Assembly: GCA_963974055.1 (NCBI GenBank)
Contig: CAXBCP010000003.1
Span: forward strand, 62,001 to 126,000
DNA: 64,000 nucleotides
From: CAXBCP01 sp963974055
GTDB lineage: Bacteria > Pseudomonadota > Alphaproteobacteria > MPNO01 > UBA830
Reading direction: 5' to 3'
Shown here: positions 50,973 to 59,376 of the stretch, in pieces
Position numbering within the stretch: position 1 is the stretch's first letter
Layout: every line of letters starts with the position of its first letter
Program-made: the position numbers and the translations under genes
Notes under the pieces: model-generated
The model's database searches: none
Seen by the model: the letters and a program-made list of their open reading frames with translations, nothing else
Told to the model about the DNA's origin: nothing

Positions 50973-52289
50973 CTACATCATGCCCGGCAGCCAGAGCGCC
51001 AGAGCGGGAAAAAAGATCAGGATGACGATCAGGATCGCGTCGCAAACCAGGAACGGAAAGGCGGCGCTTGCCACTTGAAACAGTGTCGTTCCCTTTGGCG
51101 CGACACCGAGCATTACGTAAAGCAGTAAGCCGAAGGGCGGCGTCGTGCCCGCCATTTCGAAGGTCATCAGCACGAACAGTCCGAACCAGATCAGGTCGAA
51201 GCCTAGTTGCTGCGCCAGCGGGAAGAAAATCGGTACCGTGATCAGCATCATCGATGTCGGGTCCATGAACATCCCGAGCGTTATCAGGATGAAAAACATC
51301 ATCAGGAGAATCCAGTACTTGGAAATCCCGAATCCCGTCGCCCATTCCAGGAGCCCGGCACTGGCGCCGGAAAACGCGAGAAGCTGGCTGAAGACGGTCG
51401 AACTCATGATGATGAAGAACACCATCGCGCCGACCTTCACCGTGGCCTCGACCGAGGCACGCAGCGCCGAAAAAGTCAGGACGCGGAATGCGACGGCCAG
51501 GATCATCACGCCGAGCACGCCAAACGCGGCCGCTTCCGTCGGGGTCGTCCAGCCCAGGATGATGAAACCGATCACCATGAAGACGACCAGCCCCATCGGC
51601 AGAATATTGGTGCAGACCAGTTTTACCCGTTCCAGCATGGGCGGCATATCGACCGCATAAGCCGGCGCTGCCCCCGGATTCATCCTGATCTGGAAAAAAA
51701 TCATGAGGGCATACAGCCCGGCCAGCAGTATGCCGGGCAGGAAGCCTGCGATCAGCAGGCCGCCGACATCGATATTGGCAACCGAGGCAAGTAGCACCCC
51801 GAGCGCCGAAGGCGGGATAATCATGGCAAGTCCGCCGGTGCCGAGGATCGGGCCCATCGACATGCGCCGGTTGTAGCCGCGGCGTTGCATTTCCGGCACC
51901 ATCAGTGCGCCCAGCATCGCAGTATTGGCCATGCTCGATCCGGTGAGCGTTGAAAAGACGGAGCCGCCCGCGACGGTCAGGTAACACAACCGGCCCGGCA
52001 GGCGGCCGAACAGTACGTCGAGCCCGTCGAACACGCGGATCGCCAGTCCGGTATGGAAAAACAGCGATCCCATCATGATGAACATTGGCACCGGCCCGAG
52101 CGTGAAACGGGTCAGCAGAGAGGTGGAATTGTCGACAATCTGCGTCCAAGCCGTCCAGTCGCCCATGAAAATCAGCGCGCCGATGATATTCGCGGTGATG
52201 AAGGTCATGGCGACGGGAATGCCCATCGCCATGAAGAACATCACCATGCCGATCAGGGTGGCGAGCGCCCAGTACCATTCCATATCCAT
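50973..52289 (-). CDS. TRAP transporter large permease (DctM type)
   Basis: A 438-residue inner-membrane protein with about 12 helices, the ion-coupled transport subunit. Seen are GSSMANTAMLGALMVPEM, GPILGTGGLAMIIPPSALGVLLASVAN and GMFMDPTSMMLITVPIFFP, all conserved in DctM. The start ATG at 52289 is 3 bases after the dctQ stop; an ATG at 52283 is also possible. A 139-base gap without a gene separates it from dctP, perhaps with its own signals, though I see no hairpin there. Confidence 0.94.
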   Translation of the reverse strand: MDMEWYWALATLIGMVMFFMAMGIPVAMTFITANIIGALIFMGDWTAWTQIVDNSTSLLTRFTLGPVPMFIMMGSLFFHTGLAIRVFDGLDVLFGRLPGRLCYLTVAGGSVFSTLTGSSMANTAMLGALMVPEMQRRGYNRRMSMGPILGTGGLAMIIPPSALGVLLASVANIDVGGLLIAGFLPGILLAGLYALMIFFQIRMNPGAAPAYAVDMPPMLERVKLVCTNILPMGLVVFMVIGFIILGWTTPTEAAAFGVLGVMILAVAFRVLTFSALRASVEATVKVGAMVFFIIMSSTVFSQLLAFSGASAGLLEWATGFGISKYWILLMMFFILITLGMFMDPTSMMLITVPIFFPLAQQLGFDLIWFGLFVLMTFEMAGTTPPFGLLLYVMLGVAPKGTTLFQVASAAFPFLVCDAILIVILIFFPALALWLPGMM

Positions 52290-52292
52290 GGT

Positions 52293-52805
52293 CTAGACGC
52301 CTTCCCGTTCGTCAATCGACTGGCTGTACATGTCGTCGATACCGACAAGGTAGCGGGCGAATTCGAAAGCCACGAACAACAGGCAGACAGGCATCGGCAG
52401 GTAGAGCGTCCAAAGCGGCATGTCGACGCTGCGGACATCGACCATGCTCTCCCGCCACGCGGTGTGCACAAGCCCGGCCGCATGCACGCAATAGATCGAT
52501 GCGGCCACGGTGCAGACCGCATAGACGATCTTGGCGATAATTTTTTTGACGGCGCCGGGCATGAACTGCGTCACCGCATCGATAAAAACATGCCCTTTGA
52601 TACGCACGAGCCAGGGGGCCGCCAGCATCGTGAACCAGAGCAGAATGTATTCGACAACCGAAATCGTGAAGGGCGGCGGTATGAAGCCGACAATGCGCAT
52701 GGTGACGTCGACCACGATCATCACGAAACTGAGAAATATGAGAATGCCGGCCAGCACCGCCATACCGTTCAGGATAAAGTTGTAGCCTGCGACGATCGCC
52801 TTCAT
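52293..52805 (-). CDS. TRAP transporter small permease (DctQ type)
   Basis: A 170-residue membrane protein with four helices, of the DctQ group that holds the large permease in its active form. The pieces VVEYILLWFTMLAAPWLVRIKGHVFIDAV and MPLWTLYLPMPVCLLFVAFEFARYLVG are typical. GGGAAG stands in front of the ATG at 52805. It is the first gene of the leftward TRAP operon. Confidence 0.92.
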   Translation of the reverse strand: MKAIVAGYNFILNGMAVLAGILIFLSFVMIVVDVTMRIVGFIPPPFTISVVEYILLWFTMLAAPWLVRIKGHVFIDAVTQFMPGAVKKIIAKIVYAVCTVAASIYCVHAAGLVHTAWRESMVDVRSVDMPLWTLYLPMPVCLLFVAFEFARYLVGIDDMYSQSIDEREGV

Positions 52806-53109
52806 GGCCGGGCTTCCCGCCCGATAAAACCAGTCGTGCCTGCAGCGCTACACGCGATAGCGCGGTGCCGTATTCCCATCGTGTCCACCCGTATTATCTT
52901 CGGCTATTTCGCCGAATTTTTTATTTCACGATCCTGTGCAAAGGATGGTGGCACCATCAGGGGAAAAATGTAAGCCCTGAACAACCCACCGGTGATTCTG
53001 GCCATTGGCGCCGCCGCGGGACGGGACGCTGCGTCCTCGCGAATTACCGGAAACAGTTCACCTGAACCAAGGCGTTCTATCCTGTAATTCTATAAGGTTT
53101 TGAAATCGT
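52806..53109. other. 304-base intergenic region upstream of dctQ
   Basis: No gene is recognised here. It should hold the promoter of the leftward TRAP operon. It also contains a rightward terminator-like hairpin (listed separately) without a gene in front of it. I see no clear operator or riboswitch. Confidence 0.5.
52899..52922 (+). terminator. Possible orphan rightward terminator
   Basis: Hairpin TTCGGC (52899-52904), loop TATTTC, GCCGAA (52911-52916), followed by TTTTTT (52917-52922). The stem is only 6 bp. No rightward gene ends here, so it may terminate a short RNA or antisense transcript, or be chance. Confidence 0.4.
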
Positions 53110-53186
53110 TGGTCGGAGTGAGAGGATTCGAACCTCCGGCCCCTGCCTCCCGAAGGCAGTGCTCTACCAGGCTGAGCTACACTCCG
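53110..53186 (-). tRNA. tRNA-Pro (anticodon CGG)
   Basis: Read leftward, the acceptor stem is CGGAGTG (53186-53180) with CACTCCG (53120-53114), then A and an encoded CCA to 53110. The anticodon arm is CTGCC, loop TTCGGGA, GGCAG, giving CGG. The T arm is CGGAGG-TTCGAAT-CCTC, and the D arm is AGCTCAGCCTGGTAGAGC. Confidence 0.96.
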
Positions 53187-53317
53187 TCCTGACCGGGCGG
53201 GGTTATAACCTTCCACGCCGCGCCCGGCAAGCGGTTGCAGGCGTGGACGGCGGATTATTGACTCGCGCCGGGTGGCGTCTCACTCTGCGGTTTCCGCCAC
53301 TGATCGGGAATTGCATC

Positions 53318-54517
53318 GTGACGTCCCCTGTGAACGCCCCAGAACTGCCGCTCAGCCGCTTCAAAGTGCTGGATCTCACCCGCGTGCGGTCCGGCCCGAC
53401 CTGTGTCCGTCAACTGGCGGACTGGGGGGCGGATTGTATCAAGATCGAGCTGCCGCCCTCGGCCGGTATCAAGGAAGGCATCACCGGCGACCGCAACGGC
53501 CCTGATTTCCAGAACCTGCACCGCAACAAGCGGTCGATGACCCTGAACCTGAAGCAGGAAGCCGGGCGTGAGATTTTTTACAGGCTGGTCGAGACCGCCG
53601 ATGTCGTCGTCGAAAACTACCGGCCGGACGTGAAATACCGGCTCGGCATCGATTACGAGACCCTGAAGGCCGTCAACCCGCGTATCGTGCTGGGATCGAT
53701 CTCCGGATTCGGCCAGGACGGACCGTATGAAAAACGCCCCGGCGTCGACCAGATCGCGCAGGGGCTGGGCGGCATCATGTCGGTCACCGGCCTGCCGGGG
53801 CAGGGCCCGGTACGCGTCGGCACCGCGATCGCCGATCTGTCGTCGGGCCTGTATTGCGCCATCGGCATCCTTGTCGCGTTGCTCGAACGCGAAGCCTCCG
53901 GCGAAGGGCAGTGGGTACACACATCGCTGCTGGAAGCCCAGGTCAACATGCTGGATTTCCAGGCTGCGCGCTGGCTGATCGGCGGCGAGGTTGCGCCCCA
54001 GGCGGGCAACAACCATCCGACATCGATTCCGACCGGGGTCTATCCTTGCAAGGACGGTCATTTCAATATTGCCGCCGGCGGGCAGGACATGTTCGAACGG
54101 CTGTGCCGCGCGCTCGGCGCGGATGAAATTGCGTCCAATCCCGACTACGCGACCGGCAAGCTCCGCCTGGCGCACCGCGACGCGCTGAACGACGAGATCG
54201 CGGCCTATACGGTTCACAAGACCAGTGCCGAATGGATTGAGCTGTTCAACGAGGGCGGCGTGCCCTGCGGGCCGATCCATACGATCGACAAGATGTTCGA
54301 CGACCCGCAGGTGAAGCATCTCGGGCTCGCCGCCCCGGTGCAGTCGCCGAAACACGGAGATATGCATGTCGTCGGCCAGGCGGTGAATATGAGCCGCGCG
54401 CCCCGCGATATCCGTACCGCCACCCCCGAGCTTGGCGAACACACTGGCGACATACTGGCCGGTCTCGGCTATGACGCCGGCCAGATCGCCAAATTTCACG
54501 ACGACAGCGTCGTCTAG
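53318..54517 (+). CDS. CaiB/BaiF-family (class III) CoA-transferase
   Basis: A 399-residue CoA-transferase of the family III type, which activates organic acids by moving CoA from a donor thioester. Seen are FKVLDLTRVRSGPTCVRQLADWGAD, NLHRNKRSMTLNLKQEAGREIF, VVENYRPDVKYRLG and the catalytic Asp in TAIADLSSGLYCA. The start is a GTG (53318); the frame is open upstream into the tRNA-Pro, which cannot be coding. A GTG at 53330 is possible. It is followed after 16 bases by a crotonase-like gene, and the pair probably acts on the acid taken up by the TRAP transporter. Confidence 0.9.
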   Translation: MTSPVNAPELPLSRFKVLDLTRVRSGPTCVRQLADWGADCIKIELPPSAGIKEGITGDRNGPDFQNLHRNKRSMTLNLKQEAGREIFYRLVETADVVVENYRPDVKYRLGIDYETLKAVNPRIVLGSISGFGQDGPYEKRPGVDQIAQGLGGIMSVTGLPGQGPVRVGTAIADLSSGLYCAIGILVALLEREASGEGQWVHTSLLEAQVNMLDFQAARWLIGGEVAPQAGNNHPTSIPTGVYPCKDGHFNIAAGGQDMFERLCRALGADEIASNPDYATGKLRLAHRDALNDEIAAYTVHKTSAEWIELFNEGGVPCGPIHTIDKMFDDPQVKHLGLAAPVQSPKHGDMHVVGQAVNMSRAPRDIRTATPELGEHTGDILAGLGYDAGQIAKFHDDSVV

Positions 54518-54533
54518 GATTAAGGAAGCCGCC

Positions 54534-55343
54534 ATGGCCGAAGCCGCCAAAACCGCAACGCCCGGCACGATGATTTCCCGCAAGGAAGGCGGCATCGGCT
54601 GGATGATTTACGATCAGCAGGCGAAATACAACGCCGTTACCTACGATATGCGTCGTGCCATTCCGGGAATCATGGCCGAATTCGAAGCCAATGACGATGT
54701 CCGGGTCGTTGTCATCGCGGGCGCTGGCGAAAAAGCGTTTATTTCCGGCTCCGATATCTCGCAGTTCGGCGAAAAGCGGTCCTCGGAAGATGCGCGCCGG
54801 ATGTATGACGAAGCCTCCGCCCAGGCGAATGCGGCGATGCGGGCGTTTTCCAAGCCCATGATCGCCATGATCCACGGCTATTGCCTCGGCGCGGGCGTGC
54901 TGACGGCGATGCTGTGCGATTTCCGGATCGCTGCCGACAACGCCCAGTTCGGCGCGCCGCCGGCCAAGCTCGGTCTCGGGTTCGGCTATGGCGGTGTCGA
55001 CGACCTGGTGAAGCTGGTGGGCCCGGCCTATGCCGCCGAAATGCTGTTCACCGGCAGCCGCTATCCCGCCGATGACGCGCTACGCATGGGCATGGTGAAC
55101 CGCGTGGTGCCGCTCGCCGATCTCGAGCAGACAGTGATGGAGATTGCAGGCACGATTGCCGCCAATGCGCCGCTGACGCTGAAATCGGTGAAAACGTCCA
55201 TCCGTAATACCCAGCAAGACGAAAGCGGTCGGGACATGGCGGAGGTGCAGGCGCAGATAGACGCCTGCTTCGCCAGCGAAGATTACAAGGAAGGCCAGAA
55301 GGCGTTCATGGAAAAGCGCAAACCGGAATTCCGCGGAAAATAG
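54534..55343 (+). CDS. Crotonase-fold (enoyl-CoA hydratase-like) protein, catalytic Glu absent
   Basis: A 269-residue protein of the enoyl-CoA hydratase/isomerase superfamily. Oxyanion-hole parts are present (VVVIAGAGEKAFISGSDI and GYCLGAGVLTAMLCDFRIAAD). However, the position of the first catalytic Glu is Leu123 and that of the second is Pro143 (FGAPPAKLGLG), judged against the classical GGGCELA and QPE motifs. It may therefore do another crotonase reaction, such as C-C bond cleavage or isomerisation. AAGGA precedes the ATG at 54534. It directly follows the CaiB-type gene. It converges with the polyprenyl synthetase gene. Confidence 0.9.
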   Translation: MAEAAKTATPGTMISRKEGGIGWMIYDQQAKYNAVTYDMRRAIPGIMAEFEANDDVRVVVIAGAGEKAFISGSDISQFGEKRSSEDARRMYDEASAQANAAMRAFSKPMIAMIHGYCLGAGVLTAMLCDFRIAADNAQFGAPPAKLGLGFGYGGVDDLVKLVGPAYAAEMLFTGSRYPADDALRMGMVNRVVPLADLEQTVMEIAGTIAANAPLTLKSVKTSIRNTQQDESGRDMAEVQAQIDACFASEDYKEGQKAFMEKRKPEFRGK

Positions 55344-55355
55344 GGCGCGCCGCCC

Positions 55356-56378
55356 CTAATAGCTGCGGTGGATCGCGAACTCGACCGCCTCGAGGAGGGC
55401 GGTTTTGAATTCGCTTTCAGGGAACGGGGCCAGCGCGTCACGGGCCTTTGCGCCGTAGTCGCGGGCGCGTTCGATGGTGGCGGTCAGCGACCCCGATTTT
55501 TCAAGCATGACGACGGCGCGGCGGAAATCGCCCTTTTTCTGTTCCAGGTCTTCCAGCGTCCGGCGCCAGAATGCCTTCTCTTCGTCATCGGCCGCGTTGA
55601 AGGCCAGCACGATCGGCAGGGTAATCTTGCCGTCGCGGAAATCGTCGCCGACCGCTTTGCCGAGCGTCGCCTGGCGGGCCGAATAATCGAGCACGTCATC
55701 GACCAACTGGAACGCCATGCCGAGATTGTGGCCGAACGAATCGAGCGCTTTCCAGTCTGCCTCCGGGCGTTCGGCGACGACCGCGCCGATTTCGGCGGCG
55801 GCGGCGAACAGCTTTGCGGTCTTTGAGCGGATAACTTCGAGATAGTCGCCCTCGGTGGTTTCGGTGTCGTTTGCGGTGACAAGCTGGAGGACTTCGCCTT
55901 CGGCGATGATCGAGGACGCCTGGGACAGGATGCGCAGCACGTCGAGATTGCCGTCTTCGACCATCAGTTCGAATGCGCGGCTGAACAGAAAATCGCCGAC
56001 CAGGACGCTGGATTTATTCCCCCAGACCGCGTTGGCGCTGGCGGCTCCGCGGCGAAGGTCGCTTTCGTCGACCACGTCGTCATGCAGCAGGGTCGCAGTA
56101 TGAATGAATTCGACGCAGCCGGCGAGCCCGATATGGCGTTCGCCCTCGTATCCGCACATCCGCGCACAGGCCAGGGTCAGCATTGGACGCAGGCGTTTGC
56201 CACCCGCCGCGATGATATGCCCGGCGACCTGCGGGATCAGGATGACGGGGCTGTCCATCCTGGCGATAATGGCCTGGTTGACCTTCAGGATGTCGTCCTG
56301 CGTCAGCGCCGTCAGCGCGTCTATGGACGGGGTGGGGCGCTCCTGACGCTCGCGACCGAGATCGACGACGACGCTCAA
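55356..56378 (-). CDS. Long-chain polyprenyl diphosphate synthase
   Basis: A 340-residue trans-prenyltransferase that builds the long side chain of ubiquinone. Both Asp-rich motifs are seen: LLHDDVVDESDLRRG and FQLVDDVLDYSA, along with GGKRLRPMLTLACA. The start is read as TTG at 56378 because GAGG lies 5 bases upstream and the first residues (SVVVDLGRE) fit what I recall of alphaproteobacterial members; the frame continues to 56444. It is divergent from the DUF2007 gene with about 80 bases between. Chain length cannot be fixed by eye. Confidence 0.93.
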   Translation of the reverse strand: MSVVVDLGRERQERPTPSIDALTALTQDDILKVNQAIIARMDSPVILIPQVAGHIIAAGGKRLRPMLTLACARMCGYEGERHIGLAGCVEFIHTATLLHDDVVDESDLRRGAASANAVWGNKSSVLVGDFLFSRAFELMVEDGNLDVLRILSQASSIIAEGEVLQLVTANDTETTEGDYLEVIRSKTAKLFAAAAEIGAVVAERPEADWKALDSFGHNLGMAFQLVDDVLDYSARQATLGKAVGDDFRDGKITLPIVLAFNAADDEEKAFWRRTLEDLEQKKGDFRRAVVMLEKSGSLTATIERARDYGAKARDALAPFPESEFKTALLEAVEFAIHRSY

Positions 56379-56456
56379 CTTTGCCTCGATTCTTGACGAT
56401 TGGGTTTCACAATCGGAACATAGTCCGGACAGCAACTTGGTCAAGGTGGTTGAGCG

Positions 56457-56675
56457 ATGAGAGAACTGCTCCGAAGCAACGAAATGGTGTTTCTCTCGTG
56501 GGCCGAGGCGCTGCTGAAATCAGAGGATATCGAAATTTTCGTGCTCGACGGGAACATGAGCGTGCTGGAGGGCAGTGCAAGCGCGATTCCGCGGCGGATG
56601 ATGGTGGCGGACGAAGACTACGACCGTGCCAGGCGTGCCCTGCAGGACGCAGGCGAGGGGGACCGCCTTGCCTGA
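56457..56675 (+). CDS. DUF2007 (putative signal-transducing protein)
   Basis: A 72-residue protein of the DUF2007 family: MRELLRSNEMVFLSWAEALL, then EDIEIFVLDGNMSVLEGS and RRMMVADEDYDRARRAL. The domain is a small ferredoxin-like fold related to signalling or nutrient sensing, with unknown role. Its stop overlaps the TTG start of the methyltransferase gene by 8 bases, so they are translated together. Confidence 0.9.
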   Translation: MRELLRSNEMVFLSWAEALLKSEDIEIFVLDGNMSVLEGSASAIPRRMMVADEDYDRARRALQDAGEGDRLA

Positions 56676-57441
56676 AGCCGGGTCCGACGCTTTGTCGCCG
56701 GCCGTGCCGGCCGGTCTGACCGAGGACGCGTTTCTCGGCGGTCAGGTCCGGCTGCGCCAGCCGGTCGACGGATACCGGGCCGCGATCGACCCGGTTCTGC
56801 TGGCTGCATCGGTTGATGCGGGCCCGGGCCAGCGGGTGCTTGAAGTCGGCACCGGCCATGGCGCTGCGGCGATTTGTCTCGCGCACCGGGTGCCCGACTG
56901 CACGGTAACCGGTATTGAAATCCAGCCCGATCTGGTGCGACTCGCGAACGACAATGCGCGGCTGAACGGTCTGTCGGCGTCGGTTCAGGTGATGGTCGGC
57001 GATCTGGTACGTCCGTTGCCGCGGATCGCGGCCGGGGTCTTCGATCATGTGATGGCCAATCCGCCGTTTCTCGATGCCCCCCGCGCCGACCTGTCGCCGG
57101 CGGCGGCGCGCGCAGCTGCCAATGTTGAAGGCGAAGCCGATCTGGCCGTATGGATCGACTTCATGCTCCGCATGGTGCGGTCGAAGGGGACGATCACCCT
57201 GATCCAGCGCGCCGACCGGCTGGGCGATCTGCTGTCGCTGTTGCAGGGACAGGCGGGAGAGGTCGTCGTCTTTCCGCTCTGGCCGAAACGCGGCGTGCCT
57301 GCCAAACGGGTAATAATTCGTGCCCGCAAGGGAATCCGGACGCCACTGGCGCTGTCAGCGGGGCTGGTGATGCATGAAGACGATAACGGCTACACTGCCG
57401 CCGCCGATGAAATCCTGCGCGGCGGCGCCAATTCAATATGA
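56668..57441 (+). CDS. TrmN6-like tRNA1(Val) adenine-N6-methyltransferase
   Basis: A 257-residue SAM-dependent N6-adenine methyltransferase of the TrmN6/YfiC class. The SAM loop is VLEVGTGHGAAAICLA, and the N6-adenine motif NPPF appears in HVMANPPFLDA. The N-terminal FLGGQVRLRQPVDGYRAAIDPVLLAA is also typical. The TTG start at 56668 is preceded by a GAGGGGG site and overlaps the DUF2007 gene. The substrate (A37 of tRNA-Val in E. coli) is assumed by family. Confidence 0.9.
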   Translation: MPEAGSDALSPAVPAGLTEDAFLGGQVRLRQPVDGYRAAIDPVLLAASVDAGPGQRVLEVGTGHGAAAICLAHRVPDCTVTGIEIQPDLVRLANDNARLNGLSASVQVMVGDLVRPLPRIAAGVFDHVMANPPFLDAPRADLSPAAARAAANVEGEADLAVWIDFMLRMVRSKGTITLIQRADRLGDLLSLLQGQAGEVVVFPLWPKRGVPAKRVIIRARKGIRTPLALSAGLVMHEDDNGYTAAADEILRGGANSI

Positions 57442-57482
57442 ACGGCAATATGAAATCCTGCGCCACGTGATATAAACCCGTC

Positions 57483-58364
57483 ATGACAATCGACGTTATC
57501 AAACAGGGTATCCGGGGCCTGCTTGCCAAACTGCCGGTCGAACGCTTCCGCAATCCGCCGCCGCTGGTCGGCGTGCTGCGCCTCGACGGCGTGATCGGAC
57601 GCGCTGCCGGGCCTGGCCGTCAGGGGCTGAGTCTTGAAAGCCACGAAAAGGCGATCACCAAGCTGTTCGACAACAAGCGGCTGAAGGCCGTGGCGCTGGT
57701 TGTCAATTCGCCCGGCGGTTCGCCCGTGCAAAGCGCGCTGATCGCCAGGCGTATCCGCGACCTGGCCGAGGAGAAGGAATTACCGGTCACGGCGTTCTGC
57801 GAAGATGTCGCGGCGTCGGGCGGATACTGGCTCGCCTGTGCGGCGGACGAGATTTTCGCCGATGAAAATTCCATTATCGGCTCGATCGGCGTGATTTCGG
57901 CGGGGTTCGGCTTTGTCGACCTGATCGAACGGATCGGGATCGAACGCCGGGTCTATTCCACCGGCCCGCGCAAAGGCATGCTCGATCCGTTTCAGGACGA
58001 AAAGCAGGACGATATCGACCGCCTGCGGGAACTGCATGAAGACATTTTCGAGAATTTCAAGAACCACGTCCGGCGCTGTCGCGGAGATCGGCTGCGCGCG
58101 CAGGACGACGCCCTGTTTACCGGCGATATCTGGACCGGCCGGCAGGCAGTCGAGGTCGGGCTGGTCGACGGGCTGGCCGAAATGCGCTCCGAGATGCGGA
58201 AACGATACGGCGACAAGGTGAAATTCCAGCGCGCGGATATCCGCCGCGGTCTGCTGAGCCGCCTGCGGGGCGGATTCGGGGGCAGCGCCCTCCGCGGGAT
58301 CGATCCCGCGGAGGTGATCGGTGCGCTGGACGACTGGGCGCAATGGAAGCGGTTTGGGCTGTGA
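57483..58364 (+). CDS. S49 signal-peptide-peptidase-like serine protease
   Basis: A 293-residue protein of the S49 (SppA) family in its short form. The nucleophile Ser lies in VAASGGYWLACAAD; the Lys of the dyad is probably in STGPRKGMLDPF. It also has VVNSPGGSPVQSALIARRI and IGSIGVISAGFGF. No strong N-terminal membrane helix is visible, which differs from classical SppA. The family cuts remnant signal peptides or membrane proteins. It is separated by 41 bases from the methyltransferase and by 10 bases from the small gene that follows. Confidence 0.92.
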   Translation: MTIDVIKQGIRGLLAKLPVERFRNPPPLVGVLRLDGVIGRAAGPGRQGLSLESHEKAITKLFDNKRLKAVALVVNSPGGSPVQSALIARRIRDLAEEKELPVTAFCEDVAASGGYWLACAADEIFADENSIIGSIGVISAGFGFVDLIERIGIERRVYSTGPRKGMLDPFQDEKQDDIDRLRELHEDIFENFKNHVRRCRGDRLRAQDDALFTGDIWTGRQAVEVGLVDGLAEMRSEMRKRYGDKVKFQRADIRRGLLSRLRGGFGGSALRGIDPAEVIGALDDWAQWKRFGL

Positions 58365-58374
58365 GGTTTAGCAC

Positions 58375-58581
58375 ATGATTATGAAATGGCTTGTGCTGGG
58401 GCTGATCGTCGCCGGCGTGTGGTACGGCTTCAAGGCGATTTCCCGGCGCAACATGGCCAAAACCGCCGAAGACCAGCGCCAGAAACGTGAAAACGTCGAG
58501 GATATGACGGCCTGTTCCGTTTGCGGTACGTATGTGACCCCTGAACAGGGCAATTGCGGCAAGGTGGGCTGCCCATATTAA
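58375..58581 (+). CDS. Small membrane-anchored Cys-rich protein (PP0621-like)
   Basis: A 68-residue protein with an N-terminal membrane helix (MIMKWLVLGLIVAGVWYGF), a basic linker and a C-terminal part ACSVCGTYVTPEQGNCGKVG ending in CPY, with four Cys that may bind zinc. The pattern is that of the PP0621 family, whose role is not known. It follows the S49 peptidase gene after 10 bases. An ATG two codons later is possible. Confidence 0.8.
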   Translation: MIMKWLVLGLIVAGVWYGFKAISRRNMAKTAEDQRQKRENVEDMTACSVCGTYVTPEQGNCGKVGCPY

Positions 58582-58648
58582 TTTGCAGTGTGTTTCTATC
58601 GCCGTCGTCCGGAATTGCCGGTCGATATGCCTGGCAGGAAGCCGCCGT

Positions 58649-59347
58649 CTATTTAAGGCCGTCGAACATCGCAAATGTCCGGGTATGGGCGCTATCGCTG
58701 GCTGTCTGGTCGAAATGGTCCGGGCGGTGGGTGTTCGAAAACGCGTGACCGGCTTCGTACATGTGAAACGTGATATTCGGGTTCGGGTTCAGCGCTTCGA
58801 TAATGGTCCGGGCGAGGTCCAGCGGCACATGCTCGTCGGTATCGCCCATGTGCAGCACTGTCGGGCAGGAAATATTGCTGCCTTCGTCGAGAAACCTTTG
58901 AACTTCCGTGCCGTAATAGACCACGGCGGCATCGATCGGCAGCCGCGCGGCAGCGAGATAGGTCAGCGTGCCGCCCATGCAGAATCCGGTGACGCCCGTC
59001 CTGCCATTGCATTCGGGATGTGATTTCAGGGTCGAGATCACAGCGGCGATGTCGTTCACCGCTTTGTCGTGGTCGATCATGCCGCGATAGCGCAGGCCCT
59101 GCTCGCGCTGGGCGGCATCCCGGTGGTCGGCATTGAAATCGGGTTCCAGCCGCCAGAACATGTCGGGCGCGGCGACCATGTATCCATGCGCGGCGAACAA
59201 ATCGGCGGTCTCGGTGATCCAGTCTGTCACCCCGAATATTTCATGCAGCATGACGATCAGCGGCGCCGGGCCGGCGGCGGGCAGGGCGAGATAGGCATTG
59301 AATTCGCCGCCATCGGCGGCGGATATCGTGATCTTTTGTCCGGTCAT
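58649..59347 (-). CDS. Dienelactone hydrolase-family protein
   Basis: A 232-residue alpha/beta hydrolase. The nucleophile is the Cys in GVTGFCMGGTLTYLAA, as in true dienelactone hydrolases, with the Asp in LHMGDTDEHVP and the His in YEAGHAFSNTHRP. The first residues (MTGQKITISAADGGEFNAYL) and HEIFGVTDWITETADLFA are typical. GGAG lies about 8 bases before the ATG at 59347; the long upstream frame is a shadow. Such enzymes open lactones in ring-cleavage pathways, but many have other esters as substrates. Confidence 0.92.
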   Translation of the reverse strand: MTGQKITISAADGGEFNAYLALPAAGPAPLIVMLHEIFGVTDWITETADLFAAHGYMVAAPDMFWRLEPDFNADHRDAAQREQGLRYRGMIDHDKAVNDIAAVISTLKSHPECNGRTGVTGFCMGGTLTYLAAARLPIDAAVVYYGTEVQRFLDEGSNISCPTVLHMGDTDEHVPLDLARTIIEALNPNPNITFHMYEAGHAFSNTHRPDHFDQTASDSAHTRTFAMFDGLK

Positions 59348-59376
59348 TCCGGGTACTCCCATGGCAGGCGACGAAC

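Noticed and set aside
53159..53317. N-terminal extension of the CaiB-type gene
   Set aside because: It would read through the tRNA-Pro; the conserved protein begins at the GTG at 53318 or soon after.
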